Shown one piece after another: positions 50,335-59,706 of a stretch of DNA of 64,000 nucleotides. Under the pieces are notes generated by a model. The model saw only the letters and a program-made list of their open reading frames with translations, was not told the DNA's origin and did no database searches. Position 1 is the stretch's first letter; each line of letters begins with the position of its first letter. This stretch comes from CAZAYP01 sp964489425 [NCBI: uncultured Verrucomicrobiota bacterium] (GTDB lineage Bacteria; Verrucomicrobiota; Kiritimatiellia; RZYC01): assembly GCA_964489425.1 (NCBI GenBank), contig CAZAYP010000017.1:12334-76333 (forward strand), written 5' to 3'. Made by a program: the position numbers and the translations under genes.

Positions 50335-51224
50335 GGGGCACCCGCTACGCCGGCCGCGCCGGCCCGGGCGCGGTGGCTGTGCCGCGCGCGGCGCCAAGCC
50401 AGGCGCCCGAGCGCGACCGCCAGGTAGGTGGCGCCGGCCAGGATGACAATGCAGGGGCCGCTGGGCAGGTTGGCCTCGTAGCTGACGGCCAGGCCGCCGG
50501 CGGTGAAGACCATGCTGAACAGGACCGCAACACCCATCATCTGCCAGAGGCGCCGGGCAAAAAAGCCGGCGGTGGCCGCGGGCAGCGTCAGCAGCGCGAT
50601 CACCATGACGATGCCCACCACCGAAACCAGGACCACCACGGTCAGCGCGGTGAGGCACAGCAGCAGCAGGTAAAACACGGTGGTGGGCGTGCCGCGCAGG
50701 CGCGCGAACTCGGCATCGAAGCACACGGCCAGGAACTGGTTGTAAAACAGCAGGGCCAGGCCGGCCACCAGCACGGCCAGGCCCACCACCCGGACCAGGT
50801 CGGGGCGCGAGATCAGCAGGATGTTCCCGAACAGGTAGCTCATGGCGTCCACGTAGCCCGGCGTGGCGGCGATGAACAGCAGGCCCACGGCCATGCCGAC
50901 CGCCCACAGCGCGCCGATCACGCTGTCCTCGCGCTGGCGGGCGTAGATGCTGACCAGGCCCAGCACGATCGCCGCCAGCAGCGCGGCCGCAAGCGCGCCC
51001 AGCATGGGGTCGGCCCAGGCCAGGCCGTGCTTGACCTGCAGGTACAGCCCCAGGCCGATGCCGCCGAGCACGCAGTGCGAGATCGCCCCGGCGATGTAGC
51101 TGATCTTGCGCACCACCACGTAGGTGCCGACGATGCCGAACGCCACGCTGGAGATCAGCCCGGCGCAGAACGCATACCGGAAAAAGGGCAGGTCCGGATC
51201 CAGCAGGGCCTGGAGCAGGTTCAC
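50331..51224 (-). CDS. znuB: Zinc/manganese-type ABC transporter permease
   Basis: This 297-residue integral membrane permease of the ZnuB/MntB family has about eight hydrophobic segments. Family signatures include GTYVVVRKISYIAGAISHCV near residue 33 and SVVGIVMVIALLTLPAATA in the C-terminal half. The protein ends with an Arg/Ala-rich tail. It overlaps the ATPase stop (ATGA) upstream and the glycosyltransferase start downstream. The metal cannot be read from the permease; the binding protein's His-rich loop favours zinc. Confidence 0.9.
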   Translation of the reverse strand: MNLLQALLDPDLPFFRYAFCAGLISSVAFGIVGTYVVVRKISYIAGAISHCVLGGIGLGLYLQVKHGLAWADPMLGALAAALLAAIVLGLVSIYARQREDSVIGALWAVGMAVGLLFIAATPGYVDAMSYLFGNILLISRPDLVRVVGLAVLVAGLALLFYNQFLAVCFDAEFARLRGTPTTVFYLLLLCLTALTVVVLVSVVGIVMVIALLTLPAATAGFFARRLWQMMGVAVLFSMVFTAGGLAVSYEANLPSGPCIVILAGATYLAVALGRLAWRRARHSHRARAGAAGVAGAP

Positions 51225-51976
51225 GGCGTCAACGCCTCCGCCGGGCCGTGCTGGTGGTGGACCATCTTCAGCGCCGTGCCGTACAGGTCCTGGATCATCG
51301 CGCCGCTGATGTTGGTGCCCGTGTGCACCTGCACGGTCCGGTTGACGCAGATGATCTTGCGGATGCGGCGCGACACAAAGCCCAGGTCGTGCGACACCAC
51401 CAGGATCGCCATCCGCCGGTTCAGCCGGGACAAGACCTCGTAGAGCTGGTCCTGGATGGCCGGGTCCACGTTGGCGGTCGGCTCGTCAAGCAGCAGCAGC
51501 TCCGGGTCCCCCACCAGCGCGCGCGCGATCAGCGCCCGCTGGCGCTGGCCGCCGGACAGGTGGGCGAACGGCTGGCCGGCCAGGGCGGCGATGCCCAGCT
51601 CGCCCAGGGCCGCGTCCGCCGCGGCGCGGTCGGCGGCGGAATAGCGGCCCCAGCGGCAATGCTCCAGGCGGCCCATCAGCACCACGTCCAGCACGCTGAC
51701 CGGGAATTCCGGGTCAAAGGGCAGGAACTGGGGCATATAGCCCACACGCGCGCGCGCCGCCGATGGCGCGCGGCCGAACACGCGGATGGTCCCGGCGGTG
51801 GGCGCCAGCAGGCCCAGCACGAGGCGCAGCAGCGTGGTTTTTCCGCCGCCATTGGGGCCGATCACGCTGGCCGAATCACGCGCGTCGAGGCTTAAGCTGA
51901 CGTCGTCCAGCACGCTCGCGCCGTCCGGGTAGGCGAACGCCACGTGGTCCAACAGGAGCGCCGGGCCGGGTTCCAT
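51221..51976 (-). CDS. znuC: Zinc/manganese-type ABC transporter ATPase
   Basis: The 251-residue ATPase has Walker A IGPNGGGKTT at 39-48, a Q loop in YMPQFLPFD, signature LSGGQRQRALIARAL, Walker B LLLLDEPTANVDP and the switch His in VVSHDLGFVS. The ATG at 51976 is chosen because upstream codons belong to the znuA frame. The C-terminus contains HTGTNISGAM and MVHHQHG, a His-rich end also seen in metal-type ATPases. It powers uptake by the adjacent permease. Confidence 0.93.
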   Translation of the reverse strand: MEPGPALLLDHVAFAYPDGASVLDDVSLSLDARDSASVIGPNGGGKTTLLRLVLGLLAPTAGTIRVFGRAPSAARARVGYMPQFLPFDPEFPVSVLDVVLMGRLEHCRWGRYSAADRAAADAALGELGIAALAGQPFAHLSGGQRQRALIARALVGDPELLLLDEPTANVDPAIQDQLYEVLSRLNRRMAILVVSHDLGFVSRRIRKIICVNRTVQVHTGTNISGAMIQDLYGTALKMVHHQHGPAEALTP

Positions 51977-51983
51977 GAAGGCC

Positions 51984-52880
51984 TCACGGCGCCGCGCGGA
52001 ACGCCGCCTCCAGCTGGTCCGCGATGGATTGCAGGTTGGCCGGAACGTCCTCGGCCAGCGGGTCGAGCGTGGCCACGCGGCCGTCCAGGGCCCGGGCGAT
52101 GATGTCGGCGCTGCGCGGGTTGAACTGCGGCTGGACAAACACCACCTTGACGTGGGCTTTGCGGGCGCGGTGGATAAAGTCCGCGATCTGCTTGGGCGCG
52201 GGCGACTTGCCTTCCACTTCCAGGCCGGCCTGCACCACGCCGTAGCTGTCGGCAAAATACCCGAACGCCGGGTGGTACACGTAAAAGCTTTGGCCCCGGA
52301 ACGGCGCCAGTTGCTGGGCAATGCGGGTGTGCAGCGCATCCAGCCGGGTTTTCAAGGCGTCGGCGCGCGTGCGGTACAAGTTGGCGTGCTCGGGGTCGGC
52401 CGCGGCCAGCGCCTCCGCCACGGCCCGGGTCATGACCATCAGGTTGGGAATCGACAGCCAGGCGTGGGGGTCCACCCCTTGATCGCCGGCGGCGCCATCC
52501 TGGGCGTGATCGCCCGCGGCCTGGCGCAGGATCAGGCCGGACGGCGGCGGCACGAACTCGATGGCGGCCCCGGCCGCCTTGATCTTGGCCACCAAGGTCT
52601 TCTCAAAGGGCATGCCCATCTCGAAATACAGCCGCGCGGTTCCCAGCCCGGCGACTTGCTGCGGCGTGGGCTCGTAATCGTGGGGATCCCGCCCCTTGGG
52701 CACCATGGCCGTGACTTCGACCTGCGGGCCGCCCACCTCTTCGACGATGAAAAATTGCGGCACGATGCTGACGTACACCCCGATCGGGGCCGGGACGGCC
52801 TCGGGCGCGGCCCATGCGCCTTGCGCGGCCAGCGCCAAGCCGGCCACCCAGCCCAACCCGTATGTTTTCTTCATGCCCAT
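51984..52880 (-). CDS. znuA: Zinc-type ABC transporter periplasmic binding protein
   Basis: This 298-residue cluster A-I metal-binding protein has a signal peptide (about 1-24). Metal ligands are expected at DPHDYEPTP, in VDPHAWLSI, in VYHPAFGYF and at the terminal Asp near LDPLAED. A short acidic/His loop (GDHAQDGAAGDQG) precedes the second His, as in zinc-specific members. It begins the znuA-znuC-znuB operon and lies 18 bases after the porin gene, so the porin is probably co-transcribed. Confidence 0.93.
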   Translation of the reverse strand: MGMKKTYGLGWVAGLALAAQGAWAAPEAVPAPIGVYVSIVPQFFIVEEVGGPQVEVTAMVPKGRDPHDYEPTPQQVAGLGTARLYFEMGMPFEKTLVAKIKAAGAAIEFVPPPSGLILRQAAGDHAQDGAAGDQGVDPHAWLSIPNLMVMTRAVAEALAAADPEHANLYRTRADALKTRLDALHTRIAQQLAPFRGQSFYVYHPAFGYFADSYGVVQAGLEVEGKSPAPKQIADFIHRARKAHVKVVFVQPQFNPRSADIIARALDGRVATLDPLAEDVPANLQSIADQLEAAFRAAP

Positions 52881-52898
52881 CTCTCTGATAATTCCCGC

Positions 52899-54134
52899 TT
52901 AAAACAGCATCCGCGAATACGTGACCTGTGCGCGGATCTCGTTCACGTCCGCGCCGGCAAAGGATTGCGCACCCTCCACGCGGGCGCCGCGCAGGCGCAG
53001 GCGCAAGCCCTGCAAAAGGCCGCCGAACTCGTAGTCTGCAGTCAAATTCGTCTCGCGCTGGGCCGGCGCGGTCATCCGCCCGTTGTCGGGCAGCCACGAC
53101 TCCGTGTGGTTCAGGAATGCGCCCAGGCCGGTTGCGCCAAGGCGCGAAAAATCATAGGCCACGTGCGCCAGCCACGACTTTTCGCCCGCCAGCTCGTTAT
53201 CCTCCACCATGAGCGAGGTGTAGCCCGCGTAGCTGCCCCAGGCGGCCCAAAGATCGTGGTTGTTGGCGTTCTGGTTGCCGCCCAGGTCAAACTCCCAACC
53301 GTGCCCGTCCACCCCGAGCATGATGCCGCCCATCCCGGTGTGGAAATCTCCGCCCAGGTCATCGCCCACGCTCTGCTGGTCGCAGCCCTGGACCGACCCG
53401 TCCAGGGTCCAGTCGTCATTCAGGGGAATGTCCAGATCGCCCTGCAGGTAGGCGATGTTCATGAAATCGTAACCGTAATATTCCCACAGTTGCACGGTGG
53501 CCCGATCGTTCGGCTGGAACGTGGCACCGCCCAGGGTCACGGGCTTGTCGGCGCCCGCCACGCCCGCCGCCGCGGTCAGGCTCTGGAACGTTGACGCGTT
53601 GCGCAATTTGATTTTCTGCACTTGGGACACCAGGAATGACCAGTTGGAAAACGTGGTGTTTTCCCAGGTGTACGCCTCCTCGGTAATGGGCGTCATTTTA
53701 CTGTCCCGGGGGTTGATGAACGGCGTATCCAGCATCTGCTTGTACAGGCGCAACGTATTGTTCCAGCGCTCCGCCTGCAGGTAGGCCTGGCCCAGCACGG
53801 TGTAACTTTCCTGGCCGGGCGCCAGCAACCCGGTGCCGTCGCGGCCGTCCGGGCCGTACAGCTTCTGCGAGGTGTACGGCGTCAGCCCGATGCTCAGCCC
53901 CTGCCATTTTCCGCTGGTGTAGTCCAGCGATCCGCCCAGCGCCAGGGCTTCGGCGTCCGCGGGCGTTGTGCAATGCTTGTTGAGATAATACAACCTGGCG
54001 TTCAGCAACACCTGGCTGTCGCGGATAAAGGCGGGACAGGCGCAGGTGGCGTTGGCCGCCTTGTCTTCCGCGGCACCCGCCATGGGCAGGCTTGCGGCGA
54101 GCAAAAAAGCAACAAGGTGGGCACCTTTCATCAT
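52899..54134 (-). CDS. OprD-family outer-membrane porin
   Basis: The 411-residue beta-barrel protein has a signal peptide (1-22). Typical OprD signatures are LLNARLYYLNK near the start, LTPYTSQKLYGPDGRDGTGL, the LDTPFINPRDSKMTP block, and a C-terminal Phe for outer-membrane insertion. Alternating aromatic strands run through the rest. It is just upstream of the zinc-importer genes on the same strand, so it may admit chelated metal or a carboxylate ligand through the outer membrane. The substrate is inferred from position. Confidence 0.85.
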   Translation of the reverse strand: MMKGAHLVAFLLAASLPMAGAAEDKAANATCACPAFIRDSQVLLNARLYYLNKHCTTPADAEALALGGSLDYTSGKWQGLSIGLTPYTSQKLYGPDGRDGTGLLAPGQESYTVLGQAYLQAERWNNTLRLYKQMLDTPFINPRDSKMTPITEEAYTWENTTFSNWSFLVSQVQKIKLRNASTFQSLTAAAGVAGADKPVTLGGATFQPNDRATVQLWEYYGYDFMNIAYLQGDLDIPLNDDWTLDGSVQGCDQQSVGDDLGGDFHTGMGGIMLGVDGHGWEFDLGGNQNANNHDLWAAWGSYAGYTSLMVEDNELAGEKSWLAHVAYDFSRLGATGLGAFLNHTESWLPDNGRMTAPAQRETNLTADYEFGGLLQGLRLRLRGARVEGAQSFAGADVNEIRAQVTYSRMLF

Positions 54135-54177
54135 GGGCTCCGGGGTCTGGGGTTGATGGTGCAGGGACGGGCGGCGC

Positions 54178-54741
54178 TCACACCGTCATCATTTCCTTTT
54201 CCTTGGCTGCCAGCATGTCGTCGAGTTTTTTAATATATTTGTCGGTGTATTTCTGGATCTCTTCGAGGGCCTGGTCCCGTTCGTCCTCGGTGATCTTGGT
54301 GTGTTTTTGCAACCCCTTGATCGCCTCGTTCGCGTCGCGCCGGACGTTGCGGATGGCCACCCGCTGCTCCTCGGACTGGCGGCGCGCGACCTTGATCAGG
54401 TCCTTGCGCCGTTCCTCGCTGAGCTCGGGGATGGGGATGCGGATGACCCGGCCGTCGTTGAGCGGTGTCACGCCGAGGTTGGCGGCCATGATCGCCTTCT
54501 CGATCGCCGGCAGCGCCGTGGGGTCGTAGGCGTTGATGACGATCAGGCGCGGCTCCGGCGTGGAGATGCCGGCCAGCTCGCGCAGCCGGGTCGGGGCTCC
54601 GTAATACTCCACGCTCACGTTTTCCACCAGGCTGGGCGAGGCCTTGCCGGTGCGCAGCCCGGCAAACTGCTGGTGCAGGAACGTCACCGCCTTGTCCATC
54701 TTGTCTTCGCTGTCGAGCAGCACATCATCCACGGTTTCCAT
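54178..54741 (-). CDS. frr: Ribosome recycling factor
   Basis: The 187-residue protein matches RRF, which with EF-G separates ribosomal subunits after termination. It shows LRTGKASPSLVENVSVEYYG, VINAYDP, LNDGRVIRIPIPELSEERRK and KLDDMLAAKEKEMM at the end. Length and motifs are textbook. It follows pyrH by 15 bases, the common pyrH-frr arrangement. Confidence 0.97.
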   Translation of the reverse strand: METVDDVLLDSEDKMDKAVTFLHQQFAGLRTGKASPSLVENVSVEYYGAPTRLRELAGISTPEPRLIVINAYDPTALPAIEKAIMAANLGVTPLNDGRVIRIPIPELSEERRKDLIKVARRQSEEQRVAIRNVRRDANEAIKGLQKHTKITEDERDQALEEIQKYTDKYIKKLDDMLAAKEKEMMTV

Positions 54742-54756
54742 GATCGACTCCTTGGG

Positions 54757-55497
54757 TTAGCCTTGGACCACGGTGCCCACCGGTTCGCCGGTCAGCACGC
54801 GCCACAACTCGTTTTCCTTGAAAAAATTGAAGACGATGATCGGGATCCGGTTTTCCATGCACAGCGCAAACGCCGCGGCGTCCATGATCTTGAGCTGCCG
54901 CGCCAGGGCTTCCTGGTAGGAGATCGTGGCGAACCGCTTGGCGTTGGGATGCTTCATGGGGTCCTGGTCGTACACGCCGTCCACCTTGGTGGCCTTGAGC
55001 AGCGCGTCGGCCTTGATTTCCGCGGCGCGCAGCGCCGCGGCGCTGTCGGTGGTGAAAAACGGGTTGCCGGTGCCGCCGGCGAAGATGACCACCCGGCCCT
55101 TGTCCAGGTGCCGTTCCGCGCGCCGCTGGTTGAGCGGCTCCCCGATCTTGGGCATGTCCACGGCGGTCATGACCCGCGCCGGCACGCCCTGCTGTTCGAG
55201 CACCGCCTGCAGCGCCAGGCCGTTCATGATCGTGGCCAGCATGCCCATGTTGTCGGCCGTGTTGCGGTCAAATCCGCAAGCCTGGCCGGGCAGGCCGCGG
55301 AACAGGTTGCCGCCGCCGCACACCAGGCCCAGTTGGACCCCGGCGTCGGTCATGGCCTTGATCTGCCGGGCCACGCCGAGCAGGTCTTCGGCCTGGTAGG
55401 GATCGGCGCCCTGGCCGCTCAGGGTTTCGCCGCTGAGTTTCAACAACACTCGCCGATACTTGAGGGCGGTTGCGCCGCCCGCTTTGCGTGCCGTCAT
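54757..55497 (-). CDS. pyrH: UMP kinase
   Basis: The 246-residue amino-acid-kinase-fold enzyme phosphorylates UMP to UDP. It shows LKLSGETLSG near the start, VCGGGNLFRG, DNMGMLATIMNGLALQ and GTGNPFFTTDSAAALRA. The ATG at 55497 (AGGAAAA upstream) gives the usual family length with a slightly long N-terminus (about 12 residues). It heads the pyrH-frr pair; the customary rpsB-tsf genes are not upstream here. Confidence 0.97.
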   Translation of the reverse strand: MTARKAGGATALKYRRVLLKLSGETLSGQGADPYQAEDLLGVARQIKAMTDAGVQLGLVCGGGNLFRGLPGQACGFDRNTADNMGMLATIMNGLALQAVLEQQGVPARVMTAVDMPKIGEPLNQRRAERHLDKGRVVIFAGGTGNPFFTTDSAAALRAAEIKADALLKATKVDGVYDQDPMKHPNAKRFATISYQEALARQLKIMDAAAFALCMENRIPIIVFNFFKENELWRVLTGEPVGTVVQG

Positions 55498-55646
55498 TTT
55501 TCCTGCCTTTCCCTGGGCCGTTCTTGCGAAACCCGCCGCGCTTCCCACCCGGGAATGCCGCGTTGATGGGGTCCAATGTAGCCTATCGGCCCAAGGTTAG
55601 CAATCCAGCAGTGCGGGGCGGCCGTACCGTTACAGGGGGCAGCGGT

Positions 55647-56258
55647 TCAGAAGAAAGGGGGCGGTTGGTCGCTGCGGGATTCGTCTTCCGCTGGCGCTTG
55701 GGCGGGCTTGATCCGGCGCGCCAGTTTGCGCTGCTTGCTGGAAGAAAGCTTTTTCTGGGGGTCTTCCAGCTCCGCGATGTCCGGCGCGGGCGATGCCGGC
55801 GGCGTTTGGGCGGCCGCGACCTTGGCCACGGCCTGCTCGTATTCCGGCGGCAAGGATGCTTCGGGATACTGATTCTTGAAACTCTCCCAGCGCGCCAGTT
55901 GTTCCTGTGGCGTGAGGGTTGGGAAGGCAGCGCTGGCGAGGATGTTCTGCTTTTCTGTTTCAGCGGCCTGCTGGCGCTCGCTGCGCGCGCGCGCCGCCTC
56001 GTTTTGACGATCCGCCTCCTCCTTTTGGCGCGCTTCGGCCTGGGTTGCGGATACCAGCTTTACCGCGGTCACCCGCCCGGCCTCCAGTTCGACGGTGCCC
56101 CGGTCATAATACAGCGTCTCCATGTCGGCCAGCCGCATATTGCCATGGGGCTGGCCCAGGATCGCGATCACGCGCTCGCGTCCGTCGCCCACCACCACCT
56201 CCGCGCCAGCCGCGGCGCCACAGGAAATCACCCACAGGATCATGAATACATATTTCAT
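55647..56258 (-). CDS. Secreted protein with BamE/SmpA-like start and charged coiled coil
   Basis: The 203-residue protein has a signal peptide (1-18). A short domain follows (VGDGRERVIAILGQPHGNMR…ETLYYDRGTVEL) resembling the outer-membrane assembly lipoprotein fold that assesses sequence-encoded turns. A long Glu/Ala/Arg/Gln helix, probably coiled coil, comes next, then a Pro/Ala/Lys tail. I do not assign a function. It overlaps the PII gene by 4 bases and is the last gene of the metal-efflux operon. Confidence 0.7.
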   Translation of the reverse strand: MKYVFMILWVISCGAAAGAEVVVGDGRERVIAILGQPHGNMRLADMETLYYDRGTVELEAGRVTAVKLVSATQAEARQKEEADRQNEAARARSERQQAAETEKQNILASAAFPTLTPQEQLARWESFKNQYPEASLPPEYEQAVAKVAAAQTPPASPAPDIAELEDPQKKLSSSKQRKLARRIKPAQAPAEDESRSDQPPPFF

Positions 56259-56581
56259 TCGGCACCGGTCCGGATGTCAATCAACTGGGTTACGTCGGTA
56301 ACGAAGATTTTTCCGTCGCCATGATGACCAGTATGCGCGTTCGCCCGGATCGTTGCAATCATCTCCTGGGTTTCCTCGTCCCGGCAGATGATCTCGATTT
56401 TGACCTTGGGTGCATATCCCAGGTCGACCGCCGGATCTTCATAGTGCGGGTTCGGCCCGTCAATCCGTTGCCCGAATCCCTGGCACGGGATCACGGTCAC
56501 CCCGTGAATCTTTTTCACGCGCAACGCATCCGCGACCTTCTCCAGCATGAACGGTTGTATGTACGCCGCAATGGCCTTCAT
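56255..56581 (-). CDS. PII-like signalling protein linked to metal efflux
   Basis: The 108-residue protein has the PII fold signatures KVKIEIICRDEETQEMI and the C-terminal GDGKIFVTDVTQLIDIRTG. The T-loop (about 36-55) lacks the uridylylated Tyr context and has HYEDPAVDLGY instead. HTGHHGDGK places extra histidines beside the nucleotide-binding loop. PII-type proteins of the 'PII-NG' kind are known from metal-efflux operons, and the tight overlap with the RND gene supports that role. It probably senses a ligand and regulates the pump or operon. Confidence 0.85.
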   Translation of the reverse strand: MKAIAAYIQPFMLEKVADALRVKKIHGVTVIPCQGFGQRIDGPNPHYEDPAVDLGYAPKVKIEIICRDEETQEMIATIRANAHTGHHGDGKIFVTDVTQLIDIRTGAE

Positions 56582-59500
56582 GATTTCACCTCGTTAACGG
56601 TTGGGTTTTCCTCTTGCGCCTCGGTGCGCAGTTCGACCAGGTAATACAGCGCCGGCAGGACAATCAGGGTCAACAACATGGCGGAAGCCAGGCCGCCGAG
56701 CACCACGGCGGCCAGCGGGCGCTGGATCTCCGACCCGCTGCCCGTGGCCCAAACCAAGGGCAACAATCCCAGCAAGGTCGTCAGCGCCGTCATCAGGAGC
56801 GGCCGCAGGCGCAGCTCGCAGCCGCGGCGCACCGCGTCCGCGGGGCTCAGGCCCTCCCGGCGCAGCTGATCGAAGAAGGCGACCAGTAGAATCCCGTTTT
56901 CGACCGCGGTGCCGAACAGCGCAATGAAGCCGATGGAGGCGGAGACGCTCAGCGGGATCTGCAGCAGCACGATGATGAGGATGCCCCCGATCAACGCAAA
57001 CGGCAGGTTGACGAGCACCAGCAAGGCGCTCTTCATGGAGTTGAACGCCGCGAACAGCATCAGGAAGATCAGGAGGATGGATGCGGGCACCACGATGGCC
57101 AGGCGCCGCATGGCGCGCTGCTGGTTTTCAAACTGGCCGCCATAATCGACGAAGTAGCCATCGGGCATGGCGGCGACCACGGGCTGAATGGCGGCGCGTA
57201 TTTCCGCCACGAAGCTGCCCATGTCGCGGCCGCGGATGTTGCATTCGACCACCACGCGGCGCATGCCGTTTTCGCGCCCCACTTGCGCGGGGGCTTCGAC
57301 CTCGCGGATCCGCGCCAGTTCGCCCAGCGGAATGCGGGCGCCATCCGGGGCCGCAACCAGCAGCCGCTCCAGTTCCGGAATGTCGCGCCGCAGGTCGACG
57401 GGGAACCGCACCAGGATGGCGAAGCGTTTCTGTTCCTCGACCACCACGGAGGCCACCTTGCCGCCCACGGCGGTCTCGACGATCTCGTTGATGTCGGAGA
57501 TGTTGATCTTGTGCCGGGCAATGGCTTGGCGGTCCACGACGATTTCCACCTGGGGAAACCCCGAGACCTGCTCGACCTTCACATCCGCGGCGCCCCGGAT
57601 GCCCTGCATGAGCACGGCGGCCCGGTTCGCGTTTTCGCGCAGGACTTCCAGGTCCGGCCCGAAGAATTTAATCGCCAGGTCGCTTTTGATCCCGGAGATC
57701 AGCTCGTTCACGCGCAGGGCAATCGGCTGGGAAAACGACATGCGGATCCCCGGGATGGCGCCCAGCTCTTCCTGGATCGCCGTCACCAGTTCCGGCTTGG
57801 TGCGCCTGGACTTCCAGGCGCCCTTCGGATGCAGCGTGATGAACACGTCGTTCTGCTCGGGGCCCATGGGATCCTCGGAGATTTCGGCCCGCCCGGTCTT
57901 GGTGACGACCGTCAGGATCTCCGGAAAGCGCGCCAGGAGCCGGCGTTCGATTTCCGTCCCCACGGCGACCGAGCCGTCGAGCGAGGCGGACGGCAGGCGG
58001 ACCACGTTGATGGCGATGGCGCCCTCGTCCAGTTGCGGCAGGAACTCGGTGCCCAGCCATGGCACCAAGGCCAGGGCGCCGACGAGCAGCGCGCCGGCCA
58101 TGGCCACGAGCGTCTTCGGCCTGCGCAGGGCGAAAGCAAGCACCGGCAGGTAGCCGCGTTTGACCATGCGGATGACCGCATTGTCCCGCCCCTGCCCCTG
58201 CGCACGCATGAAGAAGGAACTCAACACCGGGACAATGGTCAAGGACACGAGCAGCGAGCCCGCCATCGCAAAGCACATGGTCAGGGCCAACGGACGGAAC
58301 ATCTTGCCCTCCATCTGCTGCAGCGAAAAAAGCGGCAGGAAGACCACGATAATGATCAGGATGGCGAAGACCACCGGCCGGGCCACTTCGCGCACCGCTT
58401 CGTAGGTAATCTCCAGCCGCGACAGCCCGCGGCCGGCCTTCTCCGACAGGTGCCGGGAGATGTTTTCGCAGACGACGATGGACGCGTCCACGATCATGCC
58501 GAGCGCAATGGCCAACCCGCCCAGGCTCATCAAGTTCGCCGTCACCCCCTGCCACCCCATCAGGATGAACGCAATGAACGCCGTCAGGGGCAACGACAGC
58601 GCAACGACCAGGGCGGCGCGCAGGTTGCCCAGGAACAGGAACAGGACGATAATGACCAGCAAACCGCCCTGCCAGAGGGCATCGCCTACCGTGCGGATGC
58701 AGGCCTGAATGAGTGCGGTGCGATCGTAAAAGGTATTGATCGTCACGCCCTCCGGCAGTCCCGCCTCAATCCTGGGGATGGCTTTCTTGACCGCTTCAAC
58801 CACGAGCCGCGAGTTCTGATCCTTGAGCATGATGGTCATGCCGGCCACGGCTTCGCCCTTGCCGTCGCGGGTCACCGCGCCCTGGCGCGTTTCAGGCCCG
58901 AGTTCGACATCGGCGACGTCGCGCAGGAATACGGGCGTGCCATCCCGGGCCAGCAGGACGATGTTCTCAATATCTTCCATGCCTTGGATAAGGCCCAGGC
59001 TGCGCACATAGGCTTGCTCCCAGCCCCGCACCAGGAAGTTGCCGCCCGCATTCGCGTTGTTGCGCGTGATCGCCTCCAATACGTCGGGCAGCGCGATGCC
59101 GTACTTGAACAGGCGGTTTTGATCCACGAGCACATGATACTGCTTCACGAAGCCGCCGAAGCTGTTGACTTCGTTGATGCCGGGAATCGTCCGCAGGAGC
59201 GGCGCGACGTACCAGTCCTGGATGGTGCGCAACTCCATGGGCGTGTGGGCCGCGCTTTCCAGCGTGTACTGGTAGATTTCGCCCAGGCCCGTGCTGATCG
59301 GGCCCATCTCCGGCTCGGCCCAGTCCGGCAGTTGCTCCTTGGCCGCTTGCAGCCGCTGAAATACCAGTTGCCGGGCGAAGTAGATGTCCACCCCGTCGTC
59401 CAGCACGATAATCACCTGCGAGAGCGCGGCTTTGGACAGCGAGCGGACTTGCGCCACGCCCGGCAGCCCCTGCAGGGCCTGCTCGATCGGGGCGGTGACC

Positions 59501-59691
59501 TGCTGCTCCACGTCGAGCGGCGCCAGGCCCGGCGCATCCGTGAGAATCATCACCTGCACATTGGTGACGTCCGGGAACGCATCCACCGGCAGCGTCTTCC
59601 AGGCAAACAGCCCGGCGCCGGCCACGATGAGCGTTCCTGCGATGACCAGCAACCGCTGGTGCAAGACAAAGTGAATGAGCTTGTCAAACAT
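56578..59691 (-). CDS. Heavy-metal efflux RND transporter (CusA/CzcA family)
   Basis: This 1037-residue inner-membrane pump exports metal ions with proton influx. It has the typical duplicated topology of twelve membrane segments and two large periplasmic loops. Hallmarks are PVDAFPDVTNVQVMILTDAPG near 35, LGMIVDASIVVCENISRHL in TM4 (charged relay Asp and Glu) and GTEFLPQLDEGAIAI. The TM4 motif resembles the divalent-metal or unspecified HME group; the metal is not certain. It forms a tripartite system with the adaptor and channel genes just upstream. It overlaps the PII gene by 4 bases. Confidence 0.94.
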   Translation of the reverse strand: MFDKLIHFVLHQRLLVIAGTLIVAGAGLFAWKTLPVDAFPDVTNVQVMILTDAPGLAPLDVEQQVTAPIEQALQGLPGVAQVRSLSKAALSQVIIVLDDGVDIYFARQLVFQRLQAAKEQLPDWAEPEMGPISTGLGEIYQYTLESAAHTPMELRTIQDWYVAPLLRTIPGINEVNSFGGFVKQYHVLVDQNRLFKYGIALPDVLEAITRNNANAGGNFLVRGWEQAYVRSLGLIQGMEDIENIVLLARDGTPVFLRDVADVELGPETRQGAVTRDGKGEAVAGMTIMLKDQNSRLVVEAVKKAIPRIEAGLPEGVTINTFYDRTALIQACIRTVGDALWQGGLLVIIVLFLFLGNLRAALVVALSLPLTAFIAFILMGWQGVTANLMSLGGLAIALGMIVDASIVVCENISRHLSEKAGRGLSRLEITYEAVREVARPVVFAILIIIVVFLPLFSLQQMEGKMFRPLALTMCFAMAGSLLVSLTIVPVLSSFFMRAQGQGRDNAVIRMVKRGYLPVLAFALRRPKTLVAMAGALLVGALALVPWLGTEFLPQLDEGAIAINVVRLPSASLDGSVAVGTEIERRLLARFPEILTVVTKTGRAEISEDPMGPEQNDVFITLHPKGAWKSRRTKPELVTAIQEELGAIPGIRMSFSQPIALRVNELISGIKSDLAIKFFGPDLEVLRENANRAAVLMQGIRGAADVKVEQVSGFPQVEIVVDRQAIARHKINISDINEIVETAVGGKVASVVVEEQKRFAILVRFPVDLRRDIPELERLLVAAPDGARIPLGELARIREVEAPAQVGRENGMRRVVVECNIRGRDMGSFVAEIRAAIQPVVAAMPDGYFVDYGGQFENQQRAMRRLAIVVPASILLIFLMLFAAFNSMKSALLVLVNLPFALIGGILIIVLLQIPLSVSASIGFIALFGTAVENGILLVAFFDQLRREGLSPADAVRRGCELRLRPLLMTALTTLLGLLPLVWATGSGSEIQRPLAAVVLGGLASAMLLTLIVLPALYYLVELRTEAQEENPTVNEVKS

Positions 59692-59706
59692 GGTTGGGTT
59701 CTCCCG

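Noticed and set aside
50335-50907. N-terminal extension of the GT4-GT2 enzyme
   Set aside because: The extra ~190 codons lie within znuB in another frame. The GTG at 50334 gives a natural start overlapping the znuB stop.
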